This document shows, one piece after another, positions 1 through 9,588 of a DNA stretch of 64,000 nt (the first letter of the stretch is position 1; each line of letters begins with the position of its first letter). Where the stretch lies: assembly GCF_016920785.2 (NCBI RefSeq), contig NW_024609837.1:42162745-42226744 (forward strand), given 5' to 3'. Origin of the DNA: Ixodes scapularis. Its lineage: Eukaryota; Arthropoda; Arachnida; Ixodida; Ixodidae. Both the position numbers and the translations under genes were made by a program. The notes under the pieces were generated by a model. It had not been told where the DNA came from and made no database searches. It saw only the letters and a list, made by a program, of their open reading frames with translations.

Positions 1-470
1 TAAGGTAAGATAGCTTTTAATAAGGCGTTGATGAGGTACCCTATCAAATGTTTTTGAGAAATCGATGAATATGGCGTCAGTTTGGAGTTTGTTATCTAGA
101 TTAGAAAAGAGGTCATGTATAAAGTGTAAAAGCTGGGTTTCACAGGAAAACGTTTTGCGGAACCCATGCGGGTTCGAACACAGCAAGTTATTAGATTCCA
201 AGCAGTTAATTACGTTTGAATATATAACGTGCTCGAGAAGCTTGTAAGGAACACTGGTAATTGATATGGGTCGATAATTGGCTATTTGATTCCGGTCCCC
301 CGTTTTGTGAATGGGCAGTATTTTTCCTACTTTCCAGTCATCCGGTAGCCTCCCCGAACTTAATGATTGGCTAAATATCTTGCTCAGGTAATGAGCAACT
401 GTTTGCTCTATTTTTTTTTTTAATCTTTGAGTTTATCAAATCATCACCAGAGCTAGAAGAAATTTTTTTT
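1..470 (-). mobile_element. CR1-like LINE reverse transcriptase fragment, runs off the left edge
   Basis: Read on the minus strand, this stretch encodes the fingers and palm of a non-LTR reverse transcriptase. Visible blocks in order are LPDDWKVGKILPIHK, GDRNQIANYRPISITS, LLEHVIYSNVI, PHGFRKTFSCETQLL and the palm motif IFIDFSKTFDRVPHQRL, which carries the first catalytic aspartate. The order and wording fit the CR1 group of LINEs, where the usual text is FSKAFDxVPH. The frame is open from the left edge to about 408. A one-base shift in the A run at 409-420 separates it from the upstream piece with SSSSGDDLINSKI, so the copy is broken. The endonuclease half is missing (5' truncation near 470), and the C-terminal half lies outside the window. 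The clade is inferred from motif style. Confidence 0.8.
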
Positions 471-1813
471 CCGATATGGTACGATATGGGCCGTCCGTTA
501 TGAACTCCGCATGGGAGAGTCGTCTGCGATAGCACATGCGCTGTCCGTACCGGAGGGCTTATCTTACCGTATCGTATGTGCAAAAACGGTTCCCTAAAAC
601 CCTCTGTTAACCAAACCCGATAACGATAGAAAGCACGCGCAAAGGCGGCGGCGGAGTATCGGGTATCGCCATCGGAGTCATCAGGGCGATCTCTTGGCAG
701 TGACAATGAGCGTGATGCTTCACACGTGCTTACGTTGTGCTCAGCGACACATTGCAGAATGTTTATTTTTTAGGCCTAATCTTTTTTCAGCCTGGTTCAT
801 ACGCGACATTCCTCTGTGAATCGCAGCGATTGAACCGTCCATGTGGTTGGCGGAAGTGTATATCCGATTTCTTGGTGATTCAGGTGGCTGTTGCGTTAAA
901 GGAAGGCGATAAAATAACTCTTTTATATTTCCCAAAAGTGATCACTTTCCCCTAAAACGTCTGTTCTGGGGGTCAACAACCGCTGTGACGTCGTTTATTT
1001 ATCTTAGTTATTGATACCACGTTTCCAACTGGAAATTTTATACGGCAAAGAAAAATAATTGATCAATGCAGTCAATTAGCATCATTAATAAACATTAAAA
1101 AAATAAAAGTAGCCCCCTTGCGTACTTGCGTGACAAAATGAGTGGCAACACAGAATGCGATGTGTTAGTTTGTACAAACTGTGTACATATGTGAAGACCG
1201 AATGTCTCGCATGATAGCTCGGTGCAATCTTCTGCGGTGGCAATGTAAATGCGACTTTGTCAAAAAAAAAACCGTGGGCGTATGAGACGCAGTAGACAAA
1301 GAGGGCGGAAAGCAGAACCATTAATACACGGCAGTGCACAGCGGGGCTCTGGCACCCCCAACCCACGGCAGAAGAGAACCAAACAATTGACCCTACCTCC
1401 ACCCGTCGCTACCGTCACGGCGAAGTGAGCATGCCCAACGGAGAGTCTTCTTATCTTCTTTTTCGGCTTTTTTGTTGCTTTCCTTTGCCCTCTTCCTTTA
1501 TGGACGTCCGGAGCGCGCTCGTTTCACGCAGCAGGGAGCCGCTGTATGTCTGATCACGTGATGTTTTCACCCCGGCTGAAAGCAAGACAGATACACTCGA
1601 AAGCGACGTTTGGCTGGGCGCTAATAGAGTGTTTTAGTAGGTCGTTCACTCATTCCCGCTACGCTATACTCAATCCGCTACGACCTCCGCTATGTGTAGC
1701 GTACAGCGGAACCGCCACTTTAAGTTTTAGTAGAACGTTCGCAACACGCTACAGATTTCAGCATTTCGAGAAGTAACACAACGCCACTAGTGGCTCTATC
1801 AGACACTAAGCAC
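471..1813. other. No gene seen; old repeats
   Basis: No open frame here has recognisable motifs. The minus-strand text at about 590-690 resembles 10780-10870 inside the hAT element at 9.6-11.4 kb (shared core gatgactccga...cgatacccgatac), which suggests an old repeat. The stretch 1618-1775 belongs to a repeat also present inverted near 3640-3745. Confidence 0.4.
1618..1775 (+). repeat. Dispersed repeat, inverted copy near 3640-3745
   Basis: The text gttttagtaggtcgtt, followed by cccgctacgctata, recurs on the opposite strand near 3660-3740 as gttttagtagatcgtt...cccccgctacgctata. The two copies are diverged, and no terminal repeats or coding potential were seen. Superfamily unknown. Confidence 0.4.
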
Positions 1814-2012
1814 GGGTCACACTGCTCGTACCCATCATACAAAAGACAGTCTGCAAACAGCAGTCACCGCAAGATCCGTGGTTGGAATGCCGCGTGGCAA
1901 GTTTCCTCCTTGAACTCACTGCCATGCGGCATTCGAAGCACAGATCTCGCGGGGACTCGCTTTCGGATCTGTGTGCAGACTGCCTTTTGTATGAGGCAAA
2001 GCAGCATGACCA
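1814..2012. mobile_element. Foldback MITE, same family as 57013-57224
   Basis: The ends are imperfect inverted repeats. The left arm ggtcacactgctcgta...catacaaaagacagtctgc pairs with the right arm, which on the opposite strand reads ggtcatgctgctttgc...catacaaaaggcagtctgc. The middle (ctccttgaact...gaagcacag) recurs at about 57100-57145 inside another inverted-repeat element. Non-coding. Target duplication not resolved. Confidence 0.55.
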
Positions 2013-2079
2013 CAGTTTAACGCCGGGGTCGCACTGCTTTACACCATACCAAACTTGGCACGCGGCATTCGAACCGCGG

Positions 2080-2165
2080 ATTTATTTATTGATTTATTTG
2101 GTTCTTTGTGTCTCAAAACCACCGAAGTCTTAAAAAGAGGCACTTAGGTACAAAATATAGCATGC
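2080..2165 (-). mobile_element. LINE 3'-end-like fragment with A/T tail
   Basis: On the minus strand the text runs from a stretch with ttttgagacacaaag into an AAATAAATCAATAAATAAAT tail. Such tails are usual at the 3' ends of CR1- or Jockey-type LINEs. No coding part was recognised upstream, so this is a tail-only call and tentative. Confidence 0.4.
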
Positions 2166-2696
2166 TCAAAAAGGGTTATACGTTCAAAATTACATGCACT
2201 ACTCAAAGCATACAATCTTATAGAGAAGGTTTAAAAATTATAGCGTAGCTATGTGCACAAGAGTGACTCAACTTCACGCTTAAAATGTTCGTAATTAACA
2301 AAAAATATTCACCTGTTATTATTGTGGTGACTCGTGTTTGAACAGTGTGTTTCCCGCTTGAGGATCGAGTAAAACAAAATATATTGAAGCAGTTCGTTGC
2401 AATTATTTTATTGACGTCGCTATCTCAATAAAATCCTCTTTCTTTATCGAATAAAGTGCTAATATGTGCATCTCTTTTAAGTAAATGCTTACTATGTTTG
2501 TAATTTAATACAACTGACGGCCAAGTTGTCCCAATCCGATACCTGTCAAGCGCCAAAGCCACAGAGAGAAATCTTAAAAAATAAAGGACCACAATCGTAA
2601 CTCTCCTACTGTGTCGTTCCGATCGGTCTTTTTTTCTCTTCCTCACTGTTCAGCGAAAATGAAATCTCTCGGAAATCCCTCAGACCCGCCTGCTTA
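2166..2696. other. No gene seen
   Basis: AT-rich sequence with short open frames on the minus strand that show no family motifs. It ends at the TTA target duplication (2694-2696) of the next element. Confidence 0.4.
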
Positions 2697-3300
2697 AGGG
2701 GTGTCCAAACAGGACACTACAAAACCCGCGACTCCGGCAAATCATGCCGCGCTCTGCCGCGATCCGCTTCCGGCCGTCGGAGGGAAATTTCCCTCCGTCA
2801 ATTCTTCCCGGGGGGAAACTTCCCTCCGTCAAATCTCCCCCTCGCTTCCTCCACGGCGGCCTTGCTCTGCTTATCACGTGGGTCCGGAGAGCCACTCACA
2901 CGCTCTGTTGGCTGTCGGTCAATTGCTCAAGGCCTCCGCTCACAATACGGAACCGCATCGGACGCCATCACGACGAAAGTGAATCTCGACAAAGAAAGCA
3001 GATCCGAGGCGGGCGATACGCACCCTTCGACGCAGGAATGTCCCAAATCCACCCAAAGCCGGACCTCCTTGGCCTTCGAGCCGAGGCGACGGCTGTACGC
3101 GAGGGCTTTGGCCAGGTGAGCCAGACGCAGGTGGCGTGTGACGTCAATCTGAAGAGGAGAGCAGTCGTGATCGTAAAAATTTTCACGACTCCTGCAAACA
3201 TTTTCACGACTCCGACAGACCGTAAAAATAGAAGCGTCCGCTTCGATTTTCACGATTTGTCGGAGTCGCGGGTTTTGTAGTGTCCTGTTTGGACACCCCT
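2697..3300. mobile_element. 604-bp MITE with 50-bp TIRs and TTA target duplication (PIF/Harbinger-like)
   Basis: The ends are near-perfect inverted repeats of 50 bp with two mismatches. Both begin aggggtgtccaaacaggaca and run on through ctacaaaacccgcgactccg. Each end is flanked by TTA (2694-2696 and 3301-3303), the target choice of PIF/Harbinger elements. The interior repeats the motif ttttcacgactcc near the right end (3180-3215) and has no transposase. Long open frames on both strands reflect GC-rich, stop-poor sequence, so they are not called as genes. The TSD and TIRs are seen directly; the superfamily is inferred from TSD length and sequence. Confidence 0.85.
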
Positions 3301-3303
3301 TTA

Positions 3304-4250
3304 CACGCTTCCTCGGTCGGTTCACTCCTCACGACAAAAGTGGCCGAGCAGGAGGCTGCACCCTTCGCCCGCAGCACCGCGAATCGCGAAGCTTTTTTTA
3401 CCCCGAGGCCGTAATTAGCATGCCCGAGATAAATCGCTACCTGTTGCAGTCCTACAACTGCTTTGTCGCGGCTACTTCTCGCAGCGGCAAGATACAATCC
3501 GCCCTCAAAACAGCGATCGCGAGCGGATAGCTGCGCGGCGTGGCGGCCATCTTCAAATGCGTCCCTCGCTGGCTCTCCCTAATCTCGCCAAGAGTCGTTC
3601 TCGCGAGACGCACGTTATAGGGCACCGCGCTACACGCTCGCCACCTTGGTCGCACATATGAGCAGTAGTGTCACCGCGCTGGCGTATATAGCGTAGCGGG
3701 GGTACAAAAAACGATCTACTAAAACTCTCTAATGTCCAATTTGAGAAGACGAGCACATGTCAGCGTTCGGCCGGCAGTCGTCTTATCGACTTGCGTCCCT
3801 CTTTGGGTACCGGAAATGGTCAGGGGCCAGCCGGGACACATTCCGCGTTAAAACGCAGTGTCGGCGGACATCGTCGCAATCGCTAATATGCCATAGAAAA
3901 GACGATTTGCAGACACTCTCTGTTTCTTCCTCGTACAATGGTCCTATGTCATTGGTCATACAGGTATCTGTCTTTAGACATGTCCAAAGCATTCCAATGA
4001 ATGAAGCAAACATGCTTTAAAAATAATTGAGGCAGTAGGTAATTCTGTCATCGGGCCTGCAGCGTCCAGAGCGTCTTTTGTATGATATAGGGGCGGTGCG
4101 ACGGTGAGTGCGGCTACTTTCATCGTTGCGTCGATTGAATACGATTGCCACTACCCGAACGCTCGTCGTGAAATTCGTTGTCACGAGCTCAAAATCATGT
4201 GCTGAAGCACGCGCGCGTCTCGTCTGTGAGTAGCGTTCAAATGTCGTCAC
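3304..4250. other. No gene seen; GC-rich, promoter-like patch
   Basis: CpG-rich sequence from about 3310 to 3700 contains tctcgcgaga (3599-3608) and cggccatctt (3544-3553), motifs common at animal CpG promoters. It also overlaps a dispersed repeat near 3640-3745. No gene can be attached downstream on either strand. Confidence 0.35.
3599..3608. promoter_or_regulatory. TCTCGCGAGA palindrome
   Basis: A perfect 10-bp palindrome identical to the core-promoter motif known to bind BANP in mammals. It sits in GC-rich DNA about 50 bp from a YY1-like ccatctt. Function here is unproven, since the surrounding sequence is repetitive. Confidence 0.3.
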
Positions 4251-4480
4251 TAGGTTTGGGCAGTCAATTGATCGATTAACCTACCGATTAATCGATAATT
4301 GCGTTATTCGCGATTAATTTCTTTTTAAACCGGTTAATCGGTCTATTTTTGACGAACCAAAAGGAAGTAAACATTAAACGCTCTCACCACGCAGGCGTGG
4401 ACGAGTACACTTGTATGAAGGAAAAACTTTCAGTAAACCCTTTACCTAAAGTAAGCTGTATTTGCGAGGTTTGAACTCCA
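4251..4480 (+). repeat. ATCGATT-rich dispersed repeat; inverted copy at 27450-27675
   Basis: It starts ctaggtttgggcagtcaatt, followed by several overlapping attaatcgat blocks and then ctctcaccacgcaggcgtgg. The opposite strand of 27450-27675 shows the same order, including ctttcaccacgaagatgtgg. Terminal A/T palindromes of this kind are common in non-autonomous hAT elements, but only one end is seen, so the superfamily is a guess. Confidence 0.5.
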
Positions 4481-5147
4481 GACATGTGCAGGAGGTCACA
4501 CGTGTTCCGTCCACTTTAATGTTATTTAGTTCAGCAGAAACTACTGGGAACAATCAAATGGCGTCTTTCTTGCCGGATAATGATCAACGAACCTATTTGT
4601 GTCAAGCAGCTGAAGTAATAATCTGTGAGTGCGAGTGCCTTTCAACTGTTGTCAACCTCTTATAGAGGCCGATTCATAATCAAAACTGTATGTCGCGCTG
4701 TTTATCAATGCCCGTGCCCACTAGAGCGACAGACAAAAACAAAGGACAGCGACAAGCCCCAAACGCATGCAGCATGCTCGCGATGGCACCTTTGGCAGCT
4801 GTTTAGTCGTTCGGTGCTCGTGAAGTAAGCACGAGCGATTGCAAGCTCGCCGATGATACCCTCGCGTGCATGATACTCGTGTTCGAGCATAGCCTCCTTT
4901 ATTCTACAAAGCCTCTCAAATAGCGAAAGACTCTGGTTTGAGGCTGTGGGGATTCCTCTGGTCTCCCTTCCCCGATAGCTGTGATAACAGCCGCGGGTCG
5001 GAGCGCTCGGCCTTCTTCGCCGTGAGCTCCGACCTGTTCGTGAGGCGGAGGGCCGCCCTGGCTTGGGGGGCTCTCCTTTCACTCCCTCCCGGAGGGACAG
5101 ATTTCCGTTCCCCCGCTCGGCTGCGGATCACTGCTGACCGGCGAGGA
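4481..5147. other. No gene seen; left flank of the nested insertions
   Basis: No recognised coding sequence. The part from about 4930 continues, after removal of two later insertions, with 9523-9580 and then 11395 onward. It is therefore the left portion of one older unit (see 11395-11600). Confidence 0.4.
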
Positions 5148-5152
5148 GGTTT

Positions 5153-5291
5153 TGTGATGTTCCTGACATACGCACTCGTAAATAAAGAAGAAGTGTTGGG
5201 GGAGCTCGAGAGATCGAGACAGGATCTCGGGGCACAACGCTTATGGAATGGCTATGGTTCTGGTCTCAGTCATTGACGTCCTAACATAACA
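5153..5291 (+). repeat. 5' LTR (139 bp) of the Mag-like element
   Basis: Begins TGTGATGTTC and ends CATAACA, with the canonical TG...CA ends. It is identical to 9379-9517. It contains AATAAA (in cgtaaataaagaag), a likely polyadenylation signal shared by both LTRs. Confidence 0.95.
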
Positions 5292-5294
5292 AAC

Positions 5295-5305
5295 TGGCGA
5301 CGAGG
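5295..5305 (+). other. Primer-binding site, tRNA-Ser type
   Basis: Three bases after the LTR the text is tggcgacgagg. This is the complement of the 3' end (including CCA) of metazoan tRNA-Ser(GCT), and the match runs 11 bases before diverging. Priming by tRNA-Ser is known for Mag-lineage elements. Confidence 0.65.
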
Positions 5306-5358
5306 TACTCCGTCAAGGATTGACTTCAAGGAAGCCGCTCAGCGCTACGACAAGGGCC

Positions 5359-8300
5359 ATGTCAACGCTTGGAAGCATCGAACCCTTCGATGAAGCGGAA
5401 GGGGACTGGCCAACGTATGCCGAAAGAATCGGCCAATTCTTCATCGCCAACGACGTGAAGGAACCGAGACGAGTGGCGGCATTCCTGAGCATCATCGGCG
5501 GAAGGACCTACGCGCTACTCAAGAGCCTCGTAGCGCCGGATGCCCCATCAAGTAAGACCTATTTGGAACTTGTCGAGATACTTCGGGCGCATCTGTCACC
5601 GAAGCCGATTGTGATTGCTGAACGCTTCCGCTTTCACAAGAGGGACCAGAAGGACAGCGAAACCATCCTTGAGTATGTCGCATCACTGAAAAAGTTGGCT
5701 CAAACCTGCGAATTTGGAACAGCGCTGAGTGAAACTTTGCGAGACCGCTTTGTATGTGGCTTATGCAATGACAGCATACAAAAAAGACTGCTTTCAGAAG
5801 GGGATTTGACTTTCAAGAGAGCGCTTGAAATGGCGGTAGCAATGCAAGCCGCATCCTCCAGTGCGAAAGTTCTACACGGCTCAGCGTCGTCCAGCGCGGA
5901 AGTTCTTAAGGTGGAAAGCAAACCTTTAGAAAAAGAAGGTTGTTCACACTGTGGTTACAAGAATCACGAGTCGGTCAATTGCCGCTGGAAGGGCCTGGAA
6001 TGCAGAAGATGCGGAAAAGTAGGGCACCTGCAAAGAGTTTGTAAAGGCTCAGCTCCAAAGTGGCAAGGACAAGCGTCTAAACCCTTCAGTAAGCGCAACG
6101 AAAAGAAAAAGATGAAGGCTGTAACTGTGGAAGATTCCGACGAAGAGATAGAAATGCACGAGCTAAGAAGCGCGCGAAATGATCCGTTAGAAATAACGCT
6201 ATCGGTCAGTGGAATTCCTTTGAGAATGGAAATAGACACAGGAGCAGCAGTATCTGTTTTGCCATTACAAGAGTACCAGGCTAAGTTTTCGCACCTCAAA
6301 AGGCAACGAAGTAATGTCGTTTTGAAGGCATTTAACGGAGCAAAGATTAAGCCGCTGTGGGAAGTACAAGTGACGGTGATGCATGAAGACAAGGAGTCCA
6401 ACCTGAAGATGCAAGTGGTCGATTTCAAGGGACCACCTCTTCTTGGACGTGACTGGCTAAGAGTCATGAAGTTGGACTGGGCAAACATCAAAGCGATACA
6501 CTGTTCCGAAGAGATAGGAAGACAAGAGATTGAAGGTCTGATGAATGAATATAAGGAAATATTCTCAGATGAGCTGGGATGCGTAAAAGGAGTTGAAGCC
6601 AAACTCAAACTGAAACACGGAATGTCTCCACCATTTCAAAAGGCGAGGCCAGTACCACACGCATTAAGGGATGCTGTGGCCAAGGAACTGCTGGCTCTAC
6701 AAGAAAGAGGCATCTTGACTTCGGTAGAAACAAGTGAGTTTGCTTCTCCAATTGTCCCAGTCGTCAAGAAGAACGGCGAGATCCGGATCTGCGGGGATTA
6801 CAAGTCCACCGTGAATCCCGTGATCGACGTGGACAGTTATCCTTTGCCCAGAATTGAAGAGCTGTTTGCAACGCTGGCGGGAGGGCAGCTATTCACTAAA
6901 CTAGACCTAGCCAAAGCGTACTTACAAGTTCAAATGCACGAAGATTCAAAGAGGTACTTAACCTTGAACACGCATTTGGGGCTTTTTCAAGTCAACAGGC
7001 TTCCTTTTGGAGTAGCCTCAGCTCCTGCAATATTTCAACGAACGATGGATCAGGTACTACAAGGCCTGACGCACACCACTTGTTACATTGACGATATCCT
7101 GGTAACAGGGAGAACAAAAGCGGAGCACCTGAAGAATCTGAAAGAGGTTCTCAAACGCCTTAAAAAGAACGGCATCCGACTTCAAAAGGAGAAGTGCGAG
7201 TTTTTCAAAAAAGAGGTGTCCTACCTAGGCCATGTCATCAGCAGCGAGGGACTACGGACACTGGATGACAAGGTGGCTGCTCTACGAGATGCACCCGAGC
7301 CAAAGAACGAAGCAGAGTTGCGCTCCTTTTTGGGGTTAGCTAACTACTATGGCAAGTTCATCCCAAACTTGGCAACCATCTTGAGTCCTCTGAACCTCCT
7401 GCTGCACAAGGATGTCCAGTGGAGTTGGAACGAAGAATGTAGAAAGGCCTTCAAGACTCTGAAAGAGAAGGTGACGTCAGCACCAGTGCTGATTTACTTT
7501 GACCCAACTCTTCCGATTGTGTTGGCATGCGACGCCTCAGCGTACGGCGTAGGAGCGGTGTTGTCCCACATCATGAAAGACGGGACAGAAAGACCCGTAT
7601 CGTTCGTCTCACGAACACTGTCTACGCATGAGAAGAACTACTCGCAGCTTGAAAAAGAGGCCCTTGCCATTGTTTTTGGTGTAAAAAGGTTCCATTACTA
7701 TCTGTATGGGTACCCCTTTACACTAATAACCGACCATGCTCCACTTCAAAAGATTTTGGGACCTACGACTGGAGTTCCGACGATGACGGCAGCACGCCTT
7801 CAGAGATGGGCTTGCAGACTGGCAGGACATCGATACAACATCGTTTATCGTTCGTCTAAAGAGAACGCCAACGCCGATTGCCTTTCAAGACTCCCGCAAG
7901 CTGCGAAGACTTCAGACGAATTCGTCGTAAATGAAACCTACGTGTTCTACTGCGACTATTTCAGCAACTTCCCAGTGAAGAGCACAGATATTGCAAAGGC
8001 TACGTCCCGTGATCCCGTCCTAAGCCAAGTCTTGGAGAAGGTGCTCAAGGGCTGGGGAAGTGAAAAAGGCGCAGAAGAAATGATACCATTCTTCACACGT
8101 CGGTTGGAACTATCGGTTCATCAAGGCTGCCTAATGTGGGGCCTACGAGTAATTGTTCCCCTAACTTTGCAAGAGAGAGTCCTTAAAGAGCTGCACAGCG
8201 ATCACTTCGGTATCGTTCGAACAAAGGAAATAGCTAGAAGCTATGTGTGGTGGACCACCATCGACAAAGACATTGAGGACGAAGTGGGAACCTGTAAGCA

Positions 8301-9342
8301 GTGTCAAATGCAACGAAATAACCCAGCACAGGCACCGTTACACCCGTGGAGTTGGCCAACACAACCGTGGGAAAGAGTCCACATAGACCTGGCTGGGCCA
8401 TTCATGAACAAGATGTTCTTCGTGCTAGTCGACGCACATTCTAAATGGCCAGAGGTATTCGTGTTGAACTCAACGACGTCCGAAGCCGTGATAAAATGCC
8501 TGCACCAGTGCTTCGCACGCTTTGGACTGCCTGTCAGCGTGGTATCAGACAATGGGCCACAGTTCGTGTCTCAAGAGTTCAAGACCTTTGTCAAGACAAA
8601 CGGTATTGTGCACATTACGTCTGCACCGTATCACCCGTCGACTAACGGATTGGCAGAGCGATTCATCCAGACCATGAAGAACCACTTAAAGAAGACAACG
8701 TCTGAGGTGTCTATTGACACCAAGGTTTCAAGGTTTCTCCTATCCTACAGAAACACGACTCATCCAACAACCAAAGAGTCCCCGGCCAATCTAATGATGC
8801 GGAGAAAGCTGCGAACCAGACTAGATCTTCTGAAACCCACCATTTCGGACACAGTGGCGAGGTCTCAGTTCAAACAACAAAGGGCGAGGCCGGAACACGA
8901 ATGCACGCTGACAGAGGGTGATGATGTCTACGCGAGGAACTATCGAGGATCGTCAAAGTGGACGCGTGGTACTGTCGTTTCCCAAACAGGACCGGTATCC
9001 TTTCAGGTACAGGTGTCCCCCGGCAGGATATGGAGACGCCATCAGGATCAGCTGATCCCGGCTCAGCCGCAACGAGAACAGTCACCAGACAGTACTCACA
9101 TGTACAAACCGGTGTGTGTCCCGACATCATCGGAAGAGATTTCAGTGGCCAACAACCAACAAACGCGTCCTAATCCTGGAGCGTCAGCGGTCATTGTCGA
9201 GGCCGAGGACATCGAGACGCAGACTCCCACAACAAGGTCGGGGTCGAGCGACGTAACGGGAGACATGACGGATGAACATCTCAAAGTGGGGCGGTATCCT
9301 ACTCGAATCCGACACCCACCAAAGCGTTTTGCAAACCAGTAA
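5359..9342 (+). CDS. gag-pol: Gag-Pol polyprotein of the Mag-like element (1327 aa)
   Basis: A single open frame encodes all retrotransposition functions. Gag capsid comes first (from MSTLGSIEPF), then two zinc knuckles at about residues 195-230 (CSHCGYKNHESVNC and CRRCGKVGHLQRVC). An aspartic protease follows with IDTGAAVSVLP near 292. The reverse transcriptase has YIDDILV near 576, followed by RNase H. The integrase has an HHCC zinc finger near 945-985 (ending CKQC) and the DDE residues in HIDLAGP, SDNGPQF and NGLAERF (about 1009, 1063, 1099). The start at 5359 is the first ATG; the frame is open from about 13 codons upstream without ATG. There is no frameshift between gag and pol and no envelope gene. 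Nothing in the sequence looks broken, so it may be active. Confidence 0.95.
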   Translation: MSTLGSIEPFDEAEGDWPTYAERIGQFFIANDVKEPRRVAAFLSIIGGRTYALLKSLVAPDAPSSKTYLELVEILRAHLSPKPIVIAERFRFHKRDQKDSETILEYVASLKKLAQTCEFGTALSETLRDRFVCGLCNDSIQKRLLSEGDLTFKRALEMAVAMQAASSSAKVLHGSASSSAEVLKVESKPLEKEGCSHCGYKNHESVNCRWKGLECRRCGKVGHLQRVCKGSAPKWQGQASKPFSKRNEKKKMKAVTVEDSDEEIEMHELRSARNDPLEITLSVSGIPLRMEIDTGAAVSVLPLQEYQAKFSHLKRQRSNVVLKAFNGAKIKPLWEVQVTVMHEDKESNLKMQVVDFKGPPLLGRDWLRVMKLDWANIKAIHCSEEIGRQEIEGLMNEYKEIFSDELGCVKGVEAKLKLKHGMSPPFQKARPVPHALRDAVAKELLALQERGILTSVETSEFASPIVPVVKKNGEIRICGDYKSTVNPVIDVDSYPLPRIEELFATLAGGQLFTKLDLAKAYLQVQMHEDSKRYLTLNTHLGLFQVNRLPFGVASAPAIFQRTMDQVLQGLTHTTCYIDDILVTGRTKAEHLKNLKEVLKRLKKNGIRLQKEKCEFFKKEVSYLGHVISSEGLRTLDDKVAALRDAPEPKNEAELRSFLGLANYYGKFIPNLATILSPLNLLLHKDVQWSWNEECRKAFKTLKEKVTSAPVLIYFDPTLPIVLACDASAYGVGAVLSHIMKDGTERPVSFVSRTLSTHEKNYSQLEKEALAIVFGVKRFHYYLYGYPFTLITDHAPLQKILGPTTGVPTMTAARLQRWACRLAGHRYNIVYRSSKENANADCLSRLPQAAKTSDEFVVNETYVFYCDYFSNFPVKSTDIAKATSRDPVLSQVLEKVLKGWGSEKGAEEMIPFFTRRLELSVHQGCLMWGLRVIVPLTLQERVLKELHSDHFGIVRTKEIARSYVWWTTIDKDIEDEVGTCKQCQMQRNNPAQAPLHPWSWPTQPWERVHIDLAGPFMNKMFFVLVDAHSKWPEVFVLNSTTSEAVIKCLHQCFARFGLPVSVVSDNGPQFVSQEFKTFVKTNGIVHITSAPYHPSTNGLAERFIQTMKNHLKKTTSEVSIDTKVSRFLLSYRNTTHPTTKESPANLMMRRKLRTRLDLLKPTISDTVARSQFKQQRARPEHECTLTEGDDVYARNYRGSSKWTRGTVVSQTGPVSFQVQVSPGRIWRRHQDQLIPAQPQREQSPDSTHMYKPVCVPTSSEEISVANNQQTRPNPGASAVIVEAEDIETQTPTTRSGSSDVTGDMTDEHLKVGRYPTRIRHPPKRFANQ

Positions 9343-9365
9343 CTACCTTTGGTGGTTGCTTAATT

Positions 9366-9378
9366 AAAGGGGGAAAAA
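9366..9378 (+). other. Polypurine tract
   Basis: aaagggggaaaaa lies directly before the 3' LTR, the position where plus-strand DNA synthesis is primed in LTR elements. Confidence 0.8.
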
Positions 9379-9517
9379 TGTGATGTTCCTGACATACGCA
9401 CTCGTAAATAAAGAAGAAGTGTTGGGGGAGCTCGAGAGATCGAGACAGGATCTCGGGGCACAACGCTTATGGAATGGCTATGGTTCTGGTCTCAGTCATT
9501 GACGTCCTAACATAACA
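9379..9517 (+). repeat. 3' LTR (139 bp) of the Mag-like element
   Basis: Identical by eye over all 139 bases to the 5' LTR, with the same TG...CA ends, followed by the target duplication ggttt. Confidence 0.95.
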
Positions 9518-9588
9518 GGTTTCGCCTCTTGTCTTCCCACTGTCGGGAAAGGGACTCGTCCGGGTGACCGCGAAAGAGATAGGACGTG

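Larger units (their letters stand above)
5148..9522 (+). mobile_element. Complete Mag-like Ty3/gypsy LTR retrotransposon with target duplications
   Basis: The element spans 5153-9517 (4365 bp). It has identical 139-bp LTRs and is flanked by the direct repeat ggttt (5148-5152 and 9518-9522). In order it holds the 5' LTR, a primer-binding site matching tRNA-Ser, one open gag-pol frame, a polypurine tract and the 3' LTR. Identical LTRs, an intact ORF and a perfect TSD point to a recent insertion. Assignment to the Mag lineage rests on the short LTRs, tRNA-Ser primer, fused gag-pol and the Gag start MSTLGSIEPF. It sits in the same older repeat unit as the hAT element at 9589-11386. Confidence 0.95.

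Noticed and set aside
2744..3325. Open frames up to 178 codons on both strands
   Set aside because: They lie inside a TIR-bounded MITE, overlap in several frames of GC-rich DNA and show no motif.
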